64,000 nt of DNA. It comes from Cognatishimia sp. F0-27. Lineage in GTDB: Bacteria; Pseudomonadota; Alphaproteobacteria; Rhodobacterales; Rhodobacteraceae. The position numbers and the translations under genes were made by a program. Shown here piece by piece: positions 19,619-29,647 of this stretch. The notes below the pieces were generated by a model. It was given only the letters and a program-made list of their open reading frames with translations, searched no databases and had not been told where the DNA came from. The DNA is taken from the NCBI RefSeq assembly GCF_020667845.1, contig NZ_JAFMPQ010000011.1:55155-119154 (forward strand). The letters run 5' to 3'. Positions within the stretch are counted from its first letter, which is position 1. The number at the start of each line of letters is the position of its first letter.

Positions 19619-20569
19619 GTGCGCGACCTCAAGCTGCCCGACCAGCGCCATCCTGAAAAGGCGCATCGCAAGGACAATGCCCAACCGAAAAAGCCCAGTT
19701 GGATTCGCGTCAAGGCGCCCGGCGGCGAAGGCTATAACGAGACGCGCCGGATCATGCGCGAGCACAAGCTTGTCACGGTTTGCGAAGAGGCTGGTTGCCC
19801 CAATGCCGGTGAATGCTGGAACCAGGGCCACGCCACCATGATGATCATGGGCGAGATCTGCACCCGTGGCTGCACCTTCTGCAACGTGGCGACCGGACGG
19901 CCCGATGCGCTGGACCTCTTTGAACCCGGACGCGTCGCCGATGCGGTGCAGAAACTGGGGTTGAACCACGTGGTCATCACCTCGGTGGATCGCGACGACC
20001 TCGAAGACGGTGGGGCAGAGCATTTTGCCCAGACGATCCGCGCCGTGCGGCATCGGTCCCCGGAGACAACGATCGAGATCCTGACGCCTGACTTCCTGCG
20101 CTGTGGTCCTGACGCGCTGGAAACTGTCGTGGCAGCACAGCCGGACGTGTTCAACCACAATCTTGAAACCGTGCCGGGCCTTTACCCGGAGGTGCGCCCC
20201 GGTGCGCGGTATTTCCACTCGCTGCGTCTGTTGCAGCGCGTGAAGGAAATCGACCCGTCGATCTTTACCAAGTCGGGTATCATGGTCGGGCTGGGCGAGG
20301 ACCGCCAGTCAGTCTTGCAGGTCATGGATGACATGCGCGCCGCTGATGTCGATTTCCTCACCATCGGCCAATATCTGCAACCGACGCCGAAACATCACGC
20401 GGTGGACCGCTTCGTGCATCCGGATGAGTTTGTCGCCTACGAAAAGGCGGCCTATGGCAAGGGGTTCGAAATGGTCTCCGCAACGCCATTGACCCGGTCA
20501 TCCTATCACGCGGGAGACGATTTCGCACGGCTCCGCGCCGCAAGGATGCGCAAGCTGGCGACCCAATAG
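19619..20569 (+). CDS. lipA: Lipoyl synthase LipA
   Basis: Radical SAM enzyme that inserts two sulfurs into protein-bound octanoyl groups. The protein is 316 residues from a GTG start giving [16 protein letters not shown], the family N-terminus; the frame also opens at TTG 19571. It has the auxiliary-cluster cysteines Cys55, Cys60 and Cys66 ([12 protein letters not shown]) and the radical-SAM cysteines Cys81, Cys85 and Cys88 (CTRGCTFC). [32 protein letters not shown] and the C-terminal cluster ligand in TRSSYHAGD follow. It is monocistronic, with a terminator about 150 bases after the stop. Confidence 0.97.
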   Translation: MRDLKLPDQRHPEKAHRKDNAQPKKPSWIRVKAPGGEGYNETRRIMREHKLVTVCEEAGCPNAGECWNQGHATMMIMGEICTRGCTFCNVATGRPDALDLFEPGRVADAVQKLGLNHVVITSVDRDDLEDGGAEHFAQTIRAVRHRSPETTIEILTPDFLRCGPDALETVVAAQPDVFNHNLETVPGLYPEVRPGARYFHSLRLLQRVKEIDPSIFTKSGIMVGLGEDRQSVLQVMDDMRAADVDFLTIGQYLQPTPKHHAVDRFVHPDEFVAYEKAAYGKGFEMVSATPLTRSSYHAGDDFARLRAARMRKLATQ

Positions 20570-20962
20570 CGCGGATCAAGGCGCACAGCAGCCTCTAGGA
20601 CAGAGAGCTCGAAGCGAGATGCAGGCGCTCGTCTTGCGCATCGCTTGCCTTGCAGGCCGCGGCCGCGACCCTGCACGTCTCACGCCTTGCACGCGGGGCC
20701 GGGCGTGATCCGAAGGAGCGCTTCCGCGCGCTTTTTTTCAGGCAGTGTTGCCGGGACACGTCCAAACCTAGGCTGGTTCTGCCCGGGTGCCCGTTGCGGT
20801 TTCCGCCAAGACTCAGGTCAGCCGCAGATTGAGGCGGATCATGTTCCGCGCGGAGGCCTGTTTGTCGTCGCGGCACGCACAGGGAGGCGGGCCGCGCCGG
20901 TGCCGTCGAGGCACGATCCTCGCGCCGCCATGAGATTGGCGCGCGTCGTGCCAACGAGCGGA
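20570..20962. other. Convergent spacer between lipA and the diheme cytochrome gene
   Basis: About 390 bases. Apart from the lipA terminator I see no gene or RNA. Confidence 0.4.
20713..20738 (+). terminator. Rho-independent terminator downstream of lipA
   Basis: AGCGC (20717-20721) pairs with GCGCT (20728-20732) and the T-run continues to 20738. It is oriented for plus-strand transcription from lipA. Confidence 0.6.
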
Positions 20963-21841
20963 TCAGGGGGCAGGCAGCGCTTTCACATAGGCGGCGACCG
21001 CCGCGCGGTCCTCGGGACCAAGCTTCGAGAAATTGTCTATCACCGCAGCCATATGACCGCCGGCGCTGTCATATTCCGGGGTAAAGCCGGTCTCGAGGTA
21101 ATACGCGATATCATCGGCGGACCAGTCCAGCTTGTCCGGCGTGAGCGGCGGGATCGTGCCTTGACCCGACGGGTTCGGCGCGCCCGCCATCCAGCGCGCG
21201 GTGTCCAGGGCGCCAAGCGCGTTGCGCGGCGTGTGGCATTCGGCACAATGCGCGAGCGCTTCCACAAGATACCGGCCCCGCTCCAGCTCTGAATCGGCTT
21301 CGGTGACAAACCCGTCATCCATGAACAGGAATTTCCACCCGCCCACGGAGCGGCGGATGTTGAACGGGAACCCAACGTCATGCGGCTTGGACGGTGTCGC
21401 ATCCGCCGGGAGCGTCTGCATATAGGCCCACAGATCGACCAGATCCGCGTCCGTCATGCGGACGTAAGACGTGTAGGGAAAGGCAGGGTAATAGTGCTGA
21501 CCCTCCGGGGAGACGCCGCGCAAAACGGCGTTGGCAAACGCGATTTGGCTCCAGCCGCCGATCCCTTCCTCTGGATGGGACGAGATGTTGGGCGCATAAA
21601 AAGTGCCGAAATCAGAGGCGAAGGCCTGGCCGCCGGCCAGAACCAGCTTGTCTTCCGAGCCCTTGACGGTATGGCAGGACGCGCAGCCCGATGCCGTGAA
21701 GACGGTTTCGCCGCGCGCAGCATCGCCGGACAGGGCTTCGAAACGCGCTGCCTCAACGGTGCTTGGGGCCGTCACCCACAGGCCAATGCCGGCTGCGATG
21801 ACCGCAGCCGGGATGGCAAGCATCAAGAGCTTGCGCAGCAT
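20963..21841 (-). CDS. Membrane-anchored diheme cytochrome c
   Basis: 292 residues. The N-terminal signal/anchor is at about residues 3-25. Two class-I cytochrome c domains follow, with heme motifs CASCH (Cys53-His57) and CAECH (Cys199-His203). Probable axial methionines lie later in each domain (for example YVRMTDADLVDLWAYMQ near 128 and GGHMAAVIDNFSKL near 267). The layout resembles electron-transfer subunits of periplasmic dehydrogenases, but none is encoded here. It sits five bases after the cytochrome c' gene, so the two form an operon and probably exchange electrons. Heme attachment would need the ccm genes at 33.5-36.4 kb. Confidence 0.9.
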   Translation of the reverse strand: MLRKLLMLAIPAAVIAAGIGLWVTAPSTVEAARFEALSGDAARGETVFTASGCASCHTVKGSEDKLVLAGGQAFASDFGTFYAPNISSHPEEGIGGWSQIAFANAVLRGVSPEGQHYYPAFPYTSYVRMTDADLVDLWAYMQTLPADATPSKPHDVGFPFNIRRSVGGWKFLFMDDGFVTEADSELERGRYLVEALAHCAECHTPRNALGALDTARWMAGAPNPSGQGTIPPLTPDKLDWSADDIAYYLETGFTPEYDSAGGHMAAVIDNFSKLGPEDRAAVAAYVKALPAP

Positions 21842-21846
21842 CGCGT

Positions 21847-22302
21847 TTACTCAGGCGTCCGGTAGTTGTCGTGGCACGCCTTGCAGGTGCCGCCGAGCTT
21901 GCCGAGCGCGGGGCCGATCGCCTCTTGGCCGGTGCCGGCCACTGCCTGCAATTCCTGCGCCGCCATGGTCAGGTCGCCAAATTTGGACAGGACGTCCGGC
22001 AGGTTCTCCCAGATTGCCGGTTCTGCGCGCGTGCCGTCGATGGACATGCTGTCGGACCCCTCCGGCCAGAGCGGGCCTTGGTTGATCATGGTCACGGCAA
22101 CGATGCTGTCTGCTGCGGCCTGTGCGGCTTCCGCGTCGTACTCGGTCGCGCCACGCGCCATGCCACCAAGGATCCCGAGGTTGATGGCCAAAACTGCAAA
22201 CTGACCTTGGCGGGCCTGAACCGGCATTTTGAAATCCTGCGCGTAAGCGGCGGTTCCAAGAACGGTTGCCGTAGCGGCTGCGAGGGCGATGAACGTTTTC
22301 AT
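21847..22302 (-). CDS. Cytochrome c' (class II, periplasmic)
   Basis: 151 residues. A signal peptide ends near AYA (residue 21). The heme-binding site CKACHDNYR is at the very C-terminus (Cys140, Cys143, His144), as in class II four-helix cytochromes c. The N-terminal helix QARQGQFAVLAINLGILGGMARG matches the family. Cytochromes c' bind NO or CO and can protect against nitrosative stress; related proteins donate electrons. It is first in a two-gene operon with the diheme cytochrome. Confidence 0.88.
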   Translation of the reverse strand: MKTFIALAAATATVLGTAAYAQDFKMPVQARQGQFAVLAINLGILGGMARGATEYDAEAAQAAADSIVAVTMINQGPLWPEGSDSMSIDGTRAEPAIWENLPDVLSKFGDLTMAAQELQAVAGTGQEAIGPALGKLGGTCKACHDNYRTPE

Positions 22303-22429
22303 GGGGTGCTCCCTGTGTGAGAAAAGCGCTGCGATTAATTGACACAGCGTAAGGACAACGACCTATGCGTGTAAAGTGTAATGTCCAGTTGACAGCTGTG
22401 TGAAATCGCTCAGGGCTGCTGCGATTTGC

Positions 22430-22451
22430 GCACCAAGAAAACGCTTGGTGC
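22430..22451 (-). terminator. Stem-loop, possible terminator after hpt
   Basis: CACCAAG (22431-22437) pairs perfectly with CTTGGTG (22444-22450) around AAAACG, with one extra G-C pair. It lies 60 bases downstream of the hpt stop and upstream of the cytochrome c' promoter. There is no long U-tract. Confidence 0.35.
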
Positions 22452-22510
22452 CCTGCGGGAAGACGCATCTCAGGCAAATCGTGACATGCTGAGCCGGAGC
22501 GCTCAGAGGG

Positions 22511-23062
22511 TCAGGCAGGCTCTGGATCGGTGAAACGCACCTTGCCGATATAGGGCAGGTTGCGGTTGCGCTGGGCAAAGTCGATCCCGTAGCCCACCAC
22601 AAACTCGTCGGGGATCTCGAAACCGGTCCAGTCGGCGCGCACATCGACTTCGCGACGCGTCGGCTTGTCGAGCAGCGCGATAGACCGCAGCCGCCGGGGC
22701 TCGCGCGATGCAAGCAGTCGCAACACGTGGTTCATCGTGTGGCCGGTGTCGATGATATCCTCGACCACCAGCACGTCGCGCCCTTCAATCGCGCCGCGGA
22801 GATCCTTGAGTATCCGCACTTCGCGTGAGCTTTCCATCGCGTCGCCGTAAGAAGACGCCTCCAGAAAATCGACTTCGACCGGAAGATCAAGCTCGCGCAC
22901 CAGATCGGCGATGAATACGAAAGACCCCCGCAACAGACCCACGACGACGAGTTTGTTGGTATCCGAAAACTCCTGCGTGATATCGCGGCACAGCGCCTCG
23001 ATCCGGGCCGCAATGGACTTTGCGGAGATCAACTCTTCTACGACATATGGACGCTGGGTCAT
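22511..23062 (-). CDS. hpt: Hypoxanthine phosphoribosyltransferase
   Basis: Purine salvage enzyme joining hypoxanthine or guanine to PRPP. The protein is 183 residues, the usual length, starting [15 protein letters not shown] with AAGGGA upstream; the frame is open above. It has [19 protein letters not shown], the PRPP-binding motif [14 protein letters not shown] near residue 110, LLDKP and [22 protein letters not shown] at the C-terminus. It is divergent from the COQ10-like gene, with 80 bases between starts. Confidence 0.95.
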   Translation of the reverse strand: MTQRPYVVEELISAKSIAARIEALCRDITQEFSDTNKLVVVGLLRGSFVFIADLVRELDLPVEVDFLEASSYGDAMESSREVRILKDLRGAIEGRDVLVVEDIIDTGHTMNHVLRLLASREPRRLRSIALLDKPTRREVDVRADWTGFEIPDEFVVGYGIDFAQRNRNLPYIGKVRFTDPEPA

Positions 23063-23142
23063 GGGACATCCCTTGAAATTCCGCGCCGAGCATACGAAAT
23101 CAGCCAGCAATGTCACGGACGTAACGGTAAAAAAGGGGCGAC

Positions 23143-23586
23143 ATGCCGACCCACTCGGAGACCCGCACGCTGCCCTACACGGCGCAGCAGATGTATGACC
23201 TGGTTGCCGATGTCGGCTCCTATCCGCAATTTCTGCCGTGGACGGCCGCGGCGCGGATCCGGTCCCGCGAAGAGCGCGGCGACAGCGAGGTGATGCTTGC
23301 CGACCTCGTGATCAGCTTCAAGGTGTTCCGCGAACGGTTTGGCTCGCGGGTGGTTCTGTGGCCGCAGGACAAACGCATCGACACCGAATATCTCGATGGT
23401 CCGTTCAAGCACATGGTATCAAAGTGGAAATTCACTGATGTCGATGGCGGAGTGGAGGTCGATTTCTTTGTTGATTTCGAGTTTCGCAACCGCATCCTGC
23501 AAGGGGCGGCGGGCATGTTCTTTTACGAGGCGATGCAACGCATCGTGCGTGCGTTCGAGCGGCGTGCCGCTGTGCTGTATGGATGA
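23143..23586 (+). CDS. COQ10/RatA-family START-domain protein
   Basis: 147 residues forming a single polyketide-cyclase/START domain: [27 protein letters not shown] at the N-terminus, [21 protein letters not shown], and [15 protein letters not shown]. The family binds coenzyme Q and supports respiratory electron transfer in mitochondria and alphaproteobacteria. The RatA toxin name sometimes given to these proteins comes from E. coli and is not supported here because no RatB partner is adjacent. AAAGGGG precedes the ATG. Confidence 0.9.
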   Translation: MPTHSETRTLPYTAQQMYDLVADVGSYPQFLPWTAAARIRSREERGDSEVMLADLVISFKVFRERFGSRVVLWPQDKRIDTEYLDGPFKHMVSKWKFTDVDGGVEVDFFVDFEFRNRILQGAAGMFFYEAMQRIVRAFERRAAVLYG

Positions 23587-23682
23587 TCCGGGCCCGGTCT
23601 GCCTGCCGTGAAACGCTGTGGGGTGGCGTGCCTTTCGGCGGGCGATCCGGGGCGGGCAGGTCGCGCCCCTGCCATGTCGATG

Positions 23683-24162
23683 TCATGGCTCTCGCGCGGC
23701 ATCCAGCAAAAGCGCCAGCGCATGGGCGACAGCGGCGGCGCGAACGGCGGCGCGGCCGAGGGCGCCATGCTCGACGGTCTGCGTGCGCAGGCCGGCCTGC
23801 GTCGCGAGCGCGTAACACACACGCCCTTCGGGCTTGAACTCCGATCCACCGGGGCCGGCAATGCCGCTGATGGCAACGGCGATCTGGGCACCTGCGCGGC
23901 TGCGCGCCCCTTCGGCCATCTCTGCGACCACGGGTTCGGATACCGCGCCATGCACATCGAGCGTGGCGGGGGCAACGCCCAGCATCTCGGTCTTTGCACG
24001 GTTGGAATAGGTGACAAACCCCCGCTCGAATACGGCTGATGAGCCTGCGATATCCGTAATCGCCGCGGCGACGCCGCCGCCTGTGCAGCTTTCGGCTGTG
24101 GTTGTGGTCCAGCCGCGCGCAGAGAGCGTCTCGACCAGCGTTTTCGCGGCGGGCAGGCTCAC
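23683..24162 (-). CDS. CinA C-terminal domain protein, nicotinamide-nucleotide amidohydrolase
   Basis: 159 residues containing only the CinA C-terminal (PncC) domain: TTTTAESCTGGGVAAAITDIAGSS near residue 20, GFVTYSNRAKTEMLGV, and VAISGIAGPGGSEFKPEGRV. It deamidates NMN to NaMN in pyridine-nucleotide salvage. The start is GTG, overlapping the pgpA stop as GTGA, so it is coupled to pgpA. The N-terminal molybdopterin-like domain of full CinA is absent, as is common. Confidence 0.93.
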   Translation of the reverse strand: MSLPAAKTLVETLSARGWTTTTAESCTGGGVAAAITDIAGSSAVFERGFVTYSNRAKTEMLGVAPATLDVHGAVSEPVVAEMAEGARSRAGAQIAVAISGIAGPGGSEFKPEGRVCYALATQAGLRTQTVEHGALGRAAVRAAAVAHALALLLDAAREP

Positions 24163-24644
24163 ATCAGCACCCCGTGCGCGATCCCGGCCAGCACGATGAC
24201 GCCAATGGCCGCAAAGACACCGGCCCAGATGTCATCGAGCATCACGCCCATCGCGGTTCCCATCCGGTCGGCGCGGCCCACAAGCCACGGCTTGGTGATG
24301 TCGAACAGACGGAAAAGCACGAAGGCTGCGACCCAACCCGGCCAGAGTCGCCACAGGTCCGCACCCATCATGCCCGCGCCATATCCGACGGGCAGGAGCG
24401 CGATCCACTGTCCGACCAGCTCGTCGATCACCACCCAGGACGGATCGTGATCGTCACCGTCACGGATCACCCGGTCGGTGGCGATCCAGCCGGTGACAAA
24501 GGCAAAGACCGTCAGGTTCACAAAAAACCAGAACCCGCCAAAAGACAGGATGCCGTAGGCCAGCGGCAGCGCCGCGAGCGACCCCCAGGTGCCGGGGGCA
24601 GGGCGCAGGAAGCCGATCCCGCCGAGAGACGCCACCCACTTCAT
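24159..24644 (-). CDS. pgpA: Phosphatidylglycerophosphatase A
   Basis: Integral membrane phosphatase making phosphatidylglycerol. The protein is 161 residues. It has GFLRPAPGTWGSLAALPLAYG at the N-terminus, the catalytic stretch DPSWVVIDELVGQWIAL near residue 70 and LFRLFDITKPWLVGRADRMGTAMGVMLDDIWAGV near the C-terminus; four hydrophobic segments are visible. ATG 24644 (MKWVASLGGIGF) fits the family; the frame is open above it. It lies 52 bases after ispDF on the same strand and overlaps cinA. Confidence 0.94.
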   Translation of the reverse strand: MKWVASLGGIGFLRPAPGTWGSLAALPLAYGILSFGGFWFFVNLTVFAFVTGWIATDRVIRDGDDHDPSWVVIDELVGQWIALLPVGYGAGMMGADLWRLWPGWVAAFVLFRLFDITKPWLVGRADRMGTAMGVMLDDIWAGVFAAIGVIVLAGIAHGVLM

Positions 24645-24696
24645 CGCGGGGCTCCCGCGAAGCCGCCCGGCCGGGCGGAAGAGCACGCCCGCCCGA

Positions 24697-25845
24697 TCAC
24701 GGTGCCACCAGCGTCGCGGTGGCCAGCGCGGCGATGCCTTCTTCGCGCCCGGTAAAGCCGAGTTTCTCGGAGGTCGTGGCCTTGACCGATACCCGCCCGG
24801 TCTCGATCCCGAGGATCTGTGCCAGAGCGGCGCGCATCGCCTCCGCATGCGGGCCGATCTTGGGGCGTTCACACACCAGCGTCACGTCGACATGGCTCAG
24901 GACGAAGCCCCGCGAGGCCGCAAGCTCGGCGGCATGGCGCAGGAAAATATGGCTTTCGGCGCCTTTCCATTGCGGATCGCTCGGCGGAAAGTGCCGCCCG
25001 ATATCGCCTTCGGCCATGGCGCCATAAATGGCGTCGGTCAGCGCGTGCATCCCGACATCGGCATCCGAATGCCCCATCAGCGTCGCCGCGTGAGGCACCG
25101 CAACACCGCAAAGCATGACGTGATCGCCGGGCCCGAACCGGTGCACATCGTAGCCATTGCCAACGCGAATATCCATTTTGCCGTCCTTCTCGCTCAGGAT
25201 CCTGTCCGCGCGCCGGAAATCTTCCGGTCCGGTGATCTTGAGGTTCCTTTCATCGCCCGGAACGATGGCCACGTCCAGACCCGCCGCGCGCGCCACCGCC
25301 ACATCGTCCGCCGCTTCCGGTCCGTCCGTGGGCCACGCGCGATGGGCGGCGAGGATTGCGTCGAAGCGGAACCCCTGCGGCGTTTGCGCGCGATAGAGCC
25401 CCGTGCGGTCTCGCGTTCCCGACACGCGGCCCTCCGCGCCGGTCCACAAAGCGTCCGTGACCGCAAGGGCCGGTGCCGCGCCGGGCGTTTCGGCCAATGC
25501 CGCGCAGACCCCGTCGATCACTGTTTGCGACAAACAGGGGCGCGCAACATCATGGATCAGCACAATCCCGGGGGGATCGGCGGCGAGCGCCTCGAGCCCG
25601 GCCAGGACGGATCCCGCGCGCGTCGATGCCCCCTGCACCAGCGTCACCGGCAAGCCCGCGGCGGCGGCCTTGGCCTCGACGCGGTCATCGGGGTGAATCA
25701 CCATGACAATTCTGTCGACGCGCTCGAATGCCTCCAGCGTCCAGCGTGCCACGGGCCGACCGGCAACGTGGCGCCATTGCTTCGGGATACCCCCACCAGC
25801 GCGACGTCCGCGCCCGGCGGCGACGATGAGGGCGGCAACTGTCAT
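24697..25845 (-). CDS. ispDF: Bifunctional IspD/IspF (MEP pathway)
   Basis: 382 residues with two catalytic domains of non-mevalonate isoprenoid synthesis. IspD (about 1-215) makes CDP-methylerythritol: [38 protein letters not shown]. IspF (about 225-382) makes the cyclic diphosphate: [21 protein letters not shown] with metal ligands, [49 protein letters not shown]. The fusion is typical of alphaproteobacteria. ATG 25845 ([11 protein letters not shown]) is the family start. It is first of ispDF-pgpA-cinA. Confidence 0.96.
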   Translation of the reverse strand: MTVAALIVAAGRGRRAGGGIPKQWRHVAGRPVARWTLEAFERVDRIVMVIHPDDRVEAKAAAAGLPVTLVQGASTRAGSVLAGLEALAADPPGIVLIHDVARPCLSQTVIDGVCAALAETPGAAPALAVTDALWTGAEGRVSGTRDRTGLYRAQTPQGFRFDAILAAHRAWPTDGPEAADDVAVARAAGLDVAIVPGDERNLKITGPEDFRRADRILSEKDGKMDIRVGNGYDVHRFGPGDHVMLCGVAVPHAATLMGHSDADVGMHALTDAIYGAMAEGDIGRHFPPSDPQWKGAESHIFLRHAAELAASRGFVLSHVDVTLVCERPKIGPHAEAMRAALAQILGIETGRVSVKATTSEKLGFTGREEGIAALATATLVAP

Positions 25846-26121
25846 CGGGCGGTCTCCGGACAGGTCGGCCGGGGTCAGGGACGCCCGCACCGAGGGGTGG
25901 GTTCAAGGCGGTGAAGCTGCGCATTGCGCCGCGCCGCGCCGCGCGACTGGCAGAGGCACGCGTGCCAGCCATAGGCGCTGCTTTGCGCAAGCGCAACAAT
26001 CCGGGCAAATCGCCTATTTTTTGGGCGGTGACCCTGTGACACATCGTGCTTTCGTCGTCATTTTATTGAATGACGCCGGGTGCAGGGTTACCTCGAAAGC
26101 AGTTGCACAAGGATTGAGCAT

Positions 26122-27105
26122 TTGCCCCTTTCTCTCGGTGACAGGCCCATCACACCGCCTGTCCTGCTGGCTCCGCTGGCGGGAATCACCGATTTGCCGT
26201 TTCGCGACCTTGTCAGCCGGTTTGGCGCGGGCCTTGTTGTGTCGGAGATGATTGCGAGCGGGGAATTCCTCACAAGCCGCCCCGGAACCCGCGAAAAGGC
26301 AGAGCTTGGTGCCGCGGTGGAAAACACCTCGGTGCAGATTGCCGGGCGTGAGCCTGAACCCATGGCGGAGGCCGCGCGGCGCGTTGCGGACATGGGCGCA
26401 CGCGTGATCGACATCAATATGGGCTGCCCGGCCAAAAAGGTGACAGGGGGCTGGAGCGGCTCCGCGCTGATGCAGGTGCCCGACCATGCCTTGCGCCTGA
26501 TCGAGGCGGTCGTGGCAGCGGTGGATCTGCCGGTGACGCTCAAGACACGGCTCGGCTGGGACGACACCGCGCTCAATGCGCCCGACCTGGCGCGCCGGGC
26601 CGAAGGGGCCGGGGTGCGTATGGTCGTGATCCATGGGCGCACCCGGTGCCAGTTCTACAAGGGCCGTGCCGACTGGGCGGCAATCCGGGCGGTCAAGGAG
26701 GCCGTTTCGATCCCGGTGGTTGCCAATGGCGATATCGTGGACGCCCAGACGGCCCGCGAGGCCCTCGACAAATCCGGCGCCGACGGGGTGATGATCGGTC
26801 GCGGCGCGCAAGGTGCGCCGTGGAGACTGGCGGAAGTGTCTGCCGCGCTCTACGGCACCGTTGCGCCACAAATCCCCCGCGATGCCGATCGCGTGGCGCT
26901 TGTGATCGAGCATTACGAAGCGATGCTGGCCTTTTACGGTGCCGCATTGGGCAACCGCGTCGCGCGCAAACATCTCGGATGGTATATGGACGCGGCCCGC
27001 ACCCCGGCGGCGCTGCGCAAACGGGTTCTGACCGCAAAGGATCCGGCGGCGGTGATCGCGCTCCTGTCCGATGCCCTCATGGCGGGGGAGGACGCGGCGG
27101 CATGA
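26122..27105 (+). CDS. dusB: tRNA-dihydrouridine synthase DusB (NifR3)
   Basis: FMN-dependent reductase of tRNA uridines. The protein is 327 residues. It has [29 protein letters not shown], the catalytic-cysteine motif [19 protein letters not shown] near residue 105, [28 protein letters not shown] and [16 protein letters not shown] start at 26122 (read as MPLSLGDRP) is chosen because AAGGA lies eight bases upstream and the product matches family N-termini; GTG 26080 is the alternative. The stop overlaps the ntrB ATG, the conserved nifR3-ntrB arrangement of alphaproteobacteria. Confidence 0.93.
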   Translation: MPLSLGDRPITPPVLLAPLAGITDLPFRDLVSRFGAGLVVSEMIASGEFLTSRPGTREKAELGAAVENTSVQIAGREPEPMAEAARRVADMGARVIDINMGCPAKKVTGGWSGSALMQVPDHALRLIEAVVAAVDLPVTLKTRLGWDDTALNAPDLARRAEGAGVRMVVIHGRTRCQFYKGRADWAAIRAVKEAVSIPVVANGDIVDAQTAREALDKSGADGVMIGRGAQGAPWRLAEVSAALYGTVAPQIPRDADRVALVIEHYEAMLAFYGAALGNRVARKHLGWYMDAARTPAALRKRVLTAKDPAAVIALLSDALMAGEDAAA

Positions 27106-28196
27106 CCGAAGATACCGAGGCCATGATCTGGTCCTCCCTGCCTGTTCCGGCGATTCTCATCGATCCCGACGACCGGATCGGCGACCTCAACCCGGCGGGC
27201 GAAGGGTTTCTCAACAATTCCGCGAAATGGCTTCAGGGGCAGCCCGTCTGGGACAGGCTTGCCGTGGACGCGCCCTTGGAAGAGAGCCTGGCGCGTGCGC
27301 GCAACCAGGGCACCCCGCTCTTTGTGAACGATGTGGATGTGGGCACCGGCAACCGCGCGCCTCTGGTGTGCAACCTGCAGATCGCGCCGCTCATGGGACG
27401 GCCGGGCTGGATGGTGATGCTGATCAGCCCGCGCGAGCTGGCCGGGCGCATGACCCAGAGCCATTCGGTGAAATCGGCCGCCAAATCGGCGATCGGCATG
27501 GCCGAGATGCTGGCGCACGAGATCAAGAACCCGCTGGCAGGGATTGCCGGCGCGGCGCAGCTGCTGAGCATGAACCTCGCCTCGGAAGACCTTGAATTCA
27601 CGGATCTGATCGTTGCCGAGACCCGCCGTATCGTGAAGCTGCTCGAACAGGTCGAGCAGTTCGGCAACCTGTCCGAGCCGGAGCGGCGGGAGGTCAACCT
27701 GCATGATGTGCTGGACCGCGCGCGCCGCTCCACGCTTCTGGGTGTGGGCGCGCATATGCGGATCATCGAGGATTATGACCCGTCGCTGCCAATGGCGTAT
27801 GGCGATCCGGATCAGCTTTTGCAGGTCGTGTTGAACCTGCTGCGCAACGCGTCCGAAGCGGCGGACCCTGTCAAGGGCGGGACGATCCGGCTGCACAGTT
27901 TCTATGAGCACAGTTTCCGGTTGCGCCGCGCCGATGGCGAGGGCCAATCCTTGCCCTTGCAGATCGAGATCATTGATGACGGCCCGGGTCTACCCGCCGA
28001 TATCCGCAGCGATATCTTCGATCCCTTTGTCTCGAGCAAGGAGAATGGCACCGGGCTTGGCCTCGCGCTGGTTTCCAAGATCGTGTCGGACCACAACGGC
28101 TGGATTTCGGTCGACAGCGCACCGGGCAAGACCGTGTTTCGAATTTCCCTGCCGCGCGCACCGAAACCGGTGTCGGCGAGCAAAACTGAGGAGTAG
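27102..28196 (+). CDS. ntrB: Nitrogen regulation sensor kinase NtrB
   Basis: Soluble histidine kinase/phosphatase for NtrC, normally controlled by PII. The protein is 364 residues. A PAS domain is at about 10-110, the phospho-acceptor His139 lies in [20 protein letters not shown], and the N box [10 protein letters not shown] is near 255. The ATPase domain has [26 protein letters not shown] and the G2 box. There are no membrane segments. The start overlaps the dusB stop (ATGA) and the stop lies six bases before ntrC. Confidence 0.95.
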   Translation: MTEDTEAMIWSSLPVPAILIDPDDRIGDLNPAGEGFLNNSAKWLQGQPVWDRLAVDAPLEESLARARNQGTPLFVNDVDVGTGNRAPLVCNLQIAPLMGRPGWMVMLISPRELAGRMTQSHSVKSAAKSAIGMAEMLAHEIKNPLAGIAGAAQLLSMNLASEDLEFTDLIVAETRRIVKLLEQVEQFGNLSEPERREVNLHDVLDRARRSTLLGVGAHMRIIEDYDPSLPMAYGDPDQLLQVVLNLLRNASEAADPVKGGTIRLHSFYEHSFRLRRADGEGQSLPLQIEIIDDGPGLPADIRSDIFDPFVSSKENGTGLGLALVSKIVSDHNGWISVDSAPGKTVFRISLPRAPKPVSASKTEE

Positions 28197-28202
28197 AGCA
28201 AA

Positions 28203-29582
28203 ATGGACGGGACCGTTCTTGTTGCCGATGACGACCGCACCATCCGAACGGTGTTGACACAGGCGCTGACGCGAGCGGGGTGCAAGGTTCACGCAACGTC
28301 TTCGCTGACCACGCTGATGCGCTGGGTGGGTGAGGGCAAGGGCGATGTGGTGATTTCCGATGTCGTCATGCCCGACGGAAACGGGCTGGAAATGCTGCCC
28401 AAGATTGCCGAGGACCGCCCCGGGCTCCCGGTGATCGTGATATCGGCGCAGAACACGATCATGACGGCAATTCAGGCGGCCGAGGCGGAAGCCTATGATT
28501 ACCTTCCCAAGCCCTTTGACCTGCCCGATCTCATGAAGCGCACCGCGCGCGCGCTCGAAACCCGTGGCCGCACGGCGGTGGACGTCGAGCAGGTCACGGT
28601 CGGCGCCGACGAGCCCGATGAGCTGCCCCTTGTTGGACGCACGCCGGCAATGCAGGCGCTTTACCGTTTGGTGGCGCGGGTGATGAATACCGATCTTCCG
28701 GCGCTCATCACGGGCGAAAGTGGCACGGGCAAGTCCTTGATTGCGCGCGCGATCCACGATTTCTCCGACCGGCGGACCTTGCCCTTCGTGACGGTGACCG
28801 GCGCGGATCTGTCGGATCTGGAAGGGCCGGCGCGCGTGCTGGCGCGGGTCAAGGGCGGCACGCTTCTGATCGACGAGATCGCCGATATCGACGACGAGAT
28901 CCAGGCGCGGATCGTCCGCATGATGGACAGTCCCGGCGATCACGCGCCGCGGTTCATGGCGACTTCGCAAATGGATCCGGCACGGCTCATGGAGGAAGGT
29001 CGCGTGCGACAGGACCTGTTCTATCGGATGGACGGTGCCGCGATTGCTGTGCCTGCGCTGCGCGAACGGGTCGAGGATATCGCGCTGCTCACCGAGCATT
29101 TTCTGAACCGCGCCGAACGCGAGGGCGCGCCGCGGCGCAAGCTGTCCGAGGAGGCCGAGGAACTGCTTCGGCTCTACAGCTGGCCGGGCAATGTGCGCCA
29201 GCTTGAAAACGCGGTGCGGCGGCTGGTCCTGACCTCGCGAAACGAAATGATCCCACGATCCGAAGTGGAGGCCGTGCTCGGCAACCAGCCCGAGACAGGA
29301 CCGGTGCTTTCGGGTGGCGCGAGCGACAATGAGAAGCTTGGCGCGTCGGTTGCGCGGCATCTGCGGCGGTATTTCGATCTGCATGGCGCGATGCTGCCAC
29401 CGCCGGGCCTGCACAGCAGGATCATCCGCGAAGTGGAGGCGCCGCTTATCGAAATCGCGCTTGAGGCAACCGGGGGGAATCAGGCGAAATGCGCCGATCT
29501 GCTCGGGATCAACCGCAATACTTTGCGCAAGAAGATCACTGACCTTGATATTCGCGTGACACGCCGCCGCAAATTGATGTAA
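28203..29582 (+). CDS. ntrC: Nitrogen response regulator NtrC, lacking the GAFTGA loop
   Basis: 459 residues. The receiver domain has phospho-acceptor Asp53 ([11 protein letters not shown]) and Lys near 102. The AAA+ domain has Walker A GESGTGKS (170-177) and Walker B LLIDEIAD (220-227). The Fis-type helix-turn-helix is at the end ([22 protein letters not shown]). Between residues 200 and 218, where sigma-54 activators carry GAFTGA, the sequence reads [19 protein letters not shown]. The contact loop is therefore deleted. Rhodobacter capsulatus NtrC shares this trait and activates sigma-70 polymerase, so this protein probably does too (inference). Confidence 0.95.
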   Translation: MDGTVLVADDDRTIRTVLTQALTRAGCKVHATSSLTTLMRWVGEGKGDVVISDVVMPDGNGLEMLPKIAEDRPGLPVIVISAQNTIMTAIQAAEAEAYDYLPKPFDLPDLMKRTARALETRGRTAVDVEQVTVGADEPDELPLVGRTPAMQALYRLVARVMNTDLPALITGESGTGKSLIARAIHDFSDRRTLPFVTVTGADLSDLEGPARVLARVKGGTLLIDEIADIDDEIQARIVRMMDSPGDHAPRFMATSQMDPARLMEEGRVRQDLFYRMDGAAIAVPALRERVEDIALLTEHFLNRAEREGAPRRKLSEEAEELLRLYSWPGNVRQLENAVRRLVLTSRNEMIPRSEVEAVLGNQPETGPVLSGGASDNEKLGASVARHLRRYFDLHGAMLPPPGLHSRIIREVEAPLIEIALEATGGNQAKCADLLGINRNTLRKKITDLDIRVTRRRKLM

Positions 29583-29647
29583 AACGGTCACATCACTGTG
29601 GCCCCGCCGCTTCGGTCAACCGATCAGCGGTGAGAAGGTCGCTAGAT

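Noticed and set aside
23143..23586. RatA toxin of a toxin-antitoxin system
   Set aside because: Sequence fits COQ10-type START proteins; no antitoxin partner is adjacent.
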